A stretch of DNA of 64,000 bases from Paralcaligenes ureilyticus (GTDB taxonomy: Bacteria > Pseudomonadota > Gammaproteobacteria > Burkholderiales > Burkholderiaceae_B), in contig NZ_SMAJ01000018.1 of NCBI RefSeq assembly GCF_004346225.1, positions 1-64,000 on the forward strand. Reading direction: 5' to 3'. A program made the translations under genes and the position numbers. This document shows, piece after piece, positions 61,745 through 64,000 of the stretch (positions are counted from its first letter, which is position 1; each line of letters opens with the position of its first letter). The notes beneath the pieces were generated by a model. It saw only the letters and a list, made by a program, of their open reading frames with translations. It did no database searches and had not been told where the DNA came from.

Positions 61745-63111
61745 GATTGTCCTAGAGTGTCCAGGGGAGCGATTCGCGTTCGAGGCAGCCCCAGACCCAA
61801 CTCCAGGTCAAGGGCGATGCGAGTTTCATCAAGGCCGCGCTCCAGATCAAACACTGCCAGGCGCCGGCTCAAAGCGGTTGTCTCGTAATCCATCAAGGCG
61901 CGCCCATCGAGGTTGCCTTGTTCGTAAGCCTTGTACGCGGTCGTTGCCTGCCCTTCGGCTGACGCAGCGTTCCGCTCTGCCGCTTCCAGGTGCGAGTTGA
62001 AATATTCACTACGCGCATGGAGTGCGAGAATGGTAGCAACCATGCTGTCGAGGCGGCTCTGGTATTGCTCGTGAAGCAGAAGTCTTGTGGCTTTGGCTTG
62101 CGCAACTTGGCCCTGATTTCGCTTGAAAATCGGCAAGTCGAACGTCACCGTGGGCCCGCCCGACTTGACCTGGGAGGTATCCGAACCCCAAGAGCCGCCC
62201 AGCGCGAATGCCGGGAATTGGCCGAGGATCGCAGTACGCATGCTCTCATCCGCCGAACGGTAGCCGAGCTGCAACGCGACAAGGTCAGGACGCCTCTCTG
62301 GTACGCTGGCAATCAAGGCGTCGAGGTTTGGGGGCTGCTTTGCCGTCTGTGGCTTTGCAATGGCAAACCGGGCGCCAGGCTTCATCCCGAGCAGGGTGTC
62401 GAGGTCGCTCCAGTTCTTGATCTGCTGCAATTCAAGAGCCGTAATGGCTTGATCGAGCGACGATTTGGACGCAAGAAATGGCGTGAGATCTGCGCGGCTT
62501 GCGTTTCCGGCATCAACGGCGCGCCTGACCTGCAAGGCTGCACGCGATATCGGGGCAAGCTTGGCCTTGTTGTGTGAAAGAGCCTGGTTATTCCAGTAGA
62601 TTCCTACCGCCAGAAGGCGAGCCTTTTGCGCGACCTGCCATTCCTTCCAAAGCAGATCCGCATTGACTTGGGAGACATGCGCCTGGGCGGCAGCGACACG
62701 GCTGCGGTACGTTACAAGCGATGCAATGTCCTGGGCCAGAGATGCGGTATAGGCGGCGACCGCACCCGGGCCACTGAGCACGGTGGCATAGCCCAGGCTG
62801 ATCGAGGGGTTGGGAAGCACCGCGCTCTGTATCGCCGCCGCCTGCGCCAGATCGAACTCGCCGCGTTCAGACCGGAGCTCGGGTGCATTGATTACGGCAA
62901 GCATGCCAATCTGCCCCGCCGTCAACGGTTTGCCAACGTCGATGACTTTGGAGTTCGTGCCCGGCATAGGCTCCGGCAGCACATGTCTTATATCGGCGAT
63001 GTGTTCCGCAAGCCTTGCCCGATCGGGAAGCGGTAGCGGATGGTACGCCGCACAGCCCCCAATCAGTAAAAGACAAGCCCACACACTAAGATGCGATAAT
63101 GGTTTCATCAT
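61741..63111 (-). CDS. TolC-family outer-membrane efflux lipoprotein
   Basis: A 456-residue outer-membrane factor. The start MMKPLSHLSVWACLLLIGGCAAYHPLP gives a signal peptide with a lipobox (LIGGC, Cys21). The body holds two OEP repeats with coiled-coil content (PNPSISLGYATV, SVPERRPDLVALQLGYRSADE, FDLPIFKRNQGQVAQAKA). The ATGs at 63111 and 63108 are adjacent; the longer frame to 63240 is rejected since it would place the signal peptide inside. It heads the RND operon (adaptor and pump follow). Confidence 0.87.
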   Translation of the reverse strand: MMKPLSHLSVWACLLLIGGCAAYHPLPLPDRARLAEHIADIRHVLPEPMPGTNSKVIDVGKPLTAGQIGMLAVINAPELRSERGEFDLAQAAAIQSAVLPNPSISLGYATVLSGPGAVAAYTASLAQDIASLVTYRSRVAAAQAHVSQVNADLLWKEWQVAQKARLLAVGIYWNNQALSHNKAKLAPISRAALQVRRAVDAGNASRADLTPFLASKSSLDQAITALELQQIKNWSDLDTLLGMKPGARFAIAKPQTAKQPPNLDALIASVPERRPDLVALQLGYRSADESMRTAILGQFPAFALGGSWGSDTSQVKSGGPTVTFDLPIFKRNQGQVAQAKATRLLLHEQYQSRLDSMVATILALHARSEYFNSHLEAAERNAASAEGQATTAYKAYEQGNLDGRALMDYETTALSRRLAVFDLERGLDETRIALDLELGLGLPRTRIAPLDTLGQS

Positions 63112-63172
63112 GTTCCAGTACTCCAGCAGAAACCTGAGTGCGCACGATTCTTCTTGAAACGACGTGCAATAT

Positions 63173-63943
63173 TCATTGACGGGCTGGGTACGCGGATTTG
63201 CCATCCATGCCGAACTGCTCGATGGCAACCAGCATGACAATCACAGCGAGGAACAAGGCGCTGGTCCACATGGCGCCCATTCCGAAACCGCCTTTGGCCT
63301 GAGTCAGCAGATCGCCCAACGCGGCGCCAAAGGGGCGTGTAAGAATGTAGGCAATCCAGAAAGTCAGCACCGCGTTTCCGCCCAGGCGCCAGGCGCCATA
63401 GGACAGCGCAATCAGTACACCAAAAGCGATGGCTCCCCAGGTAAAGCCCAGACTCAGCGCTTCAGTCGCCAGATCCCCCGCCGCAGTGCCCAGGGCAAAG
63501 GTGCAGAGAATCGCGGCCCAGTAGAACAGTTCCCGGCGTCGCGACGTAATGTCATGGATCGACAAGGTGTGTTCCACCCGGTGCCAGACGGCGAAAATCG
63601 CCATCAGCAGGACAGCAAAGACCGAAGTGCTGATGGCCAGGCTGACGCCGAACCCATCGGTCAGCAGATCGGTGATCTGCGTACCGACAATACTGACCAG
63701 AACGACAGTCAGCCAATAAATCCAGGGCGTGTAGCGGTGTTTGCGCAATTGAGTAATCAAAGCAGCCAGCAGCAGGACGGCCATGACGCTACGGGTCACC
63801 CCCTGGCCCGCGTTGACGGCCAGAAAATCGGCACCCGTTTCGCCCACGGTCGTGCACATGATCTTGATGATCCAGAATGAAAGGGTGATTTCCGGAACCT
63901 TGATCAGCCAGTTGGCTGATTTATCTGCACGAAATTCGTTCAT
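63173..63943 (-). CDS. COG4705-type polytopic membrane protein
   Basis: A 256-residue protein with about seven to eight hydrophobic segments. A motif occurs three times: FWIIKIMCTTVGETGADFL near the start, FYWAAILCTFALGTAAGDLATE in the middle and FWIAYILTRPFGAALGDLLT near the end. This matches a group of uncharacterised bacterial membrane proteins (COG4705). The repeats with conserved Gly-x-x-x-Gly-Asp suggest internal duplication and a possible transport or metal role. It lies 61 bp upstream of the RND operon on the same strand and may be co-transcribed, or the operon may use its own promoter. No function is established. Confidence 0.72.
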   Translation of the reverse strand: MNEFRADKSANWLIKVPEITLSFWIIKIMCTTVGETGADFLAVNAGQGVTRSVMAVLLLAALITQLRKHRYTPWIYWLTVVLVSIVGTQITDLLTDGFGVSLAISTSVFAVLLMAIFAVWHRVEHTLSIHDITSRRRELFYWAAILCTFALGTAAGDLATEALSLGFTWGAIAFGVLIALSYGAWRLGGNAVLTFWIAYILTRPFGAALGDLLTQAKGGFGMGAMWTSALFLAVIVMLVAIEQFGMDGKSAYPARQ

Positions 63944-64000
63944 GATGAATCCCCTGAAATGCGCAAGAATTTGCGTACCGGAGATGTTACGGACGAAGAC

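Noticed and set aside
57615-63111. RND operon as the lipopeptide exporter
   Set aside because: A dedicated ABC exporter is embedded in the biosynthetic operon. The RND genes are separated by lrp and dpaL and show no link beyond proximity.

Overview
The window looks like a chromosomal segment of a high-GC betaproteobacterium, most likely order Burkholderiales and perhaps family Alcaligenaceae. This rests on the housekeeping genes (tadA, nnr, yajQ, ada, alr), gene style and GC content. No rRNA, tRNA, insertion sequence, phage gene or CRISPR array was recognised, so the genus cannot be fixed.

Layout. Positions 1-13.6 kb carry ordinary chromosomal genes: tadA and a HAD phosphatase, bifunctional NAD(P)HX repair, a TetR regulator behind a candidate Fur box, an MFS carrier, an ABC-2 exporter pair, yajQ, a GntR-regulated MFS gene with a perfect operator-like inverted repeat, an aldo/keto reductase, an exported nucleosidase-like protein, and an AraC/EamA pair. 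Positions 13.7-17.5 kb hold an EAL-CBS-GGDEF protein and an alkylation-repair operon (Ada plus a 2OG-Fe(II) oxygenase) with an Ada box. Positions 17.9-25.8 kb form a partner-switching signalling locus: STAS protein, HATPase kinase, a divergent alanine racemase, a sensor-MFS fusion, a Cache-HAMP-PP2C phosphatase and a periplasmic binding protein.

Positions 25.9-55.4 kb are a biosynthetic gene cluster of about 29.5 kb with two divergent arms. The minus arm (type II thioesterase, ABC exporter with a cyclic-nucleotide-binding-like tail, FAAL-ACP, KS-AT-ACP-aminotransferase-C-A-T-E megasynthase, GT9-like protein, glutamate-cysteine-ligase-like protein) is packed with 1-4 nt overlaps or gaps of 4-12 nt. 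The plus arm holds a PhyH oxygenase, a small ABM-like protein and two NRPSs (C-A-T, then C-A-T-degenerate E-C-T-TE). Read collinearly, a fatty acid is activated by the FAAL, extended once with malonate, converted to a beta-amino acid, and joined to an Asp-like residue (epimerised), a Tyr-like residue and a Val-like residue. A terminal C-T-TE without its own A domain then acts, and the thioesterase releases a small lipopeptide. The logic resembles iturin/mycosubtilin-type beta-amino lipopeptides, but the architecture is not one I recognise.

Positions 55.6-64.0 kb return to chromosomal genes: an Lrp/AsnC regulator divergent from a diaminopropionate ammonia-lyase-like gene, an RND efflux operon (outer-membrane factor, adaptor, pump), and a COG4705-type membrane protein.

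A dispersed GTAG-headed palindromic repeat (nine units in five clusters) is scattered through the window. Besides intergenic copies, it lies in frame inside an MFS loop and inside the AT-ACP linker of the megasynthase.
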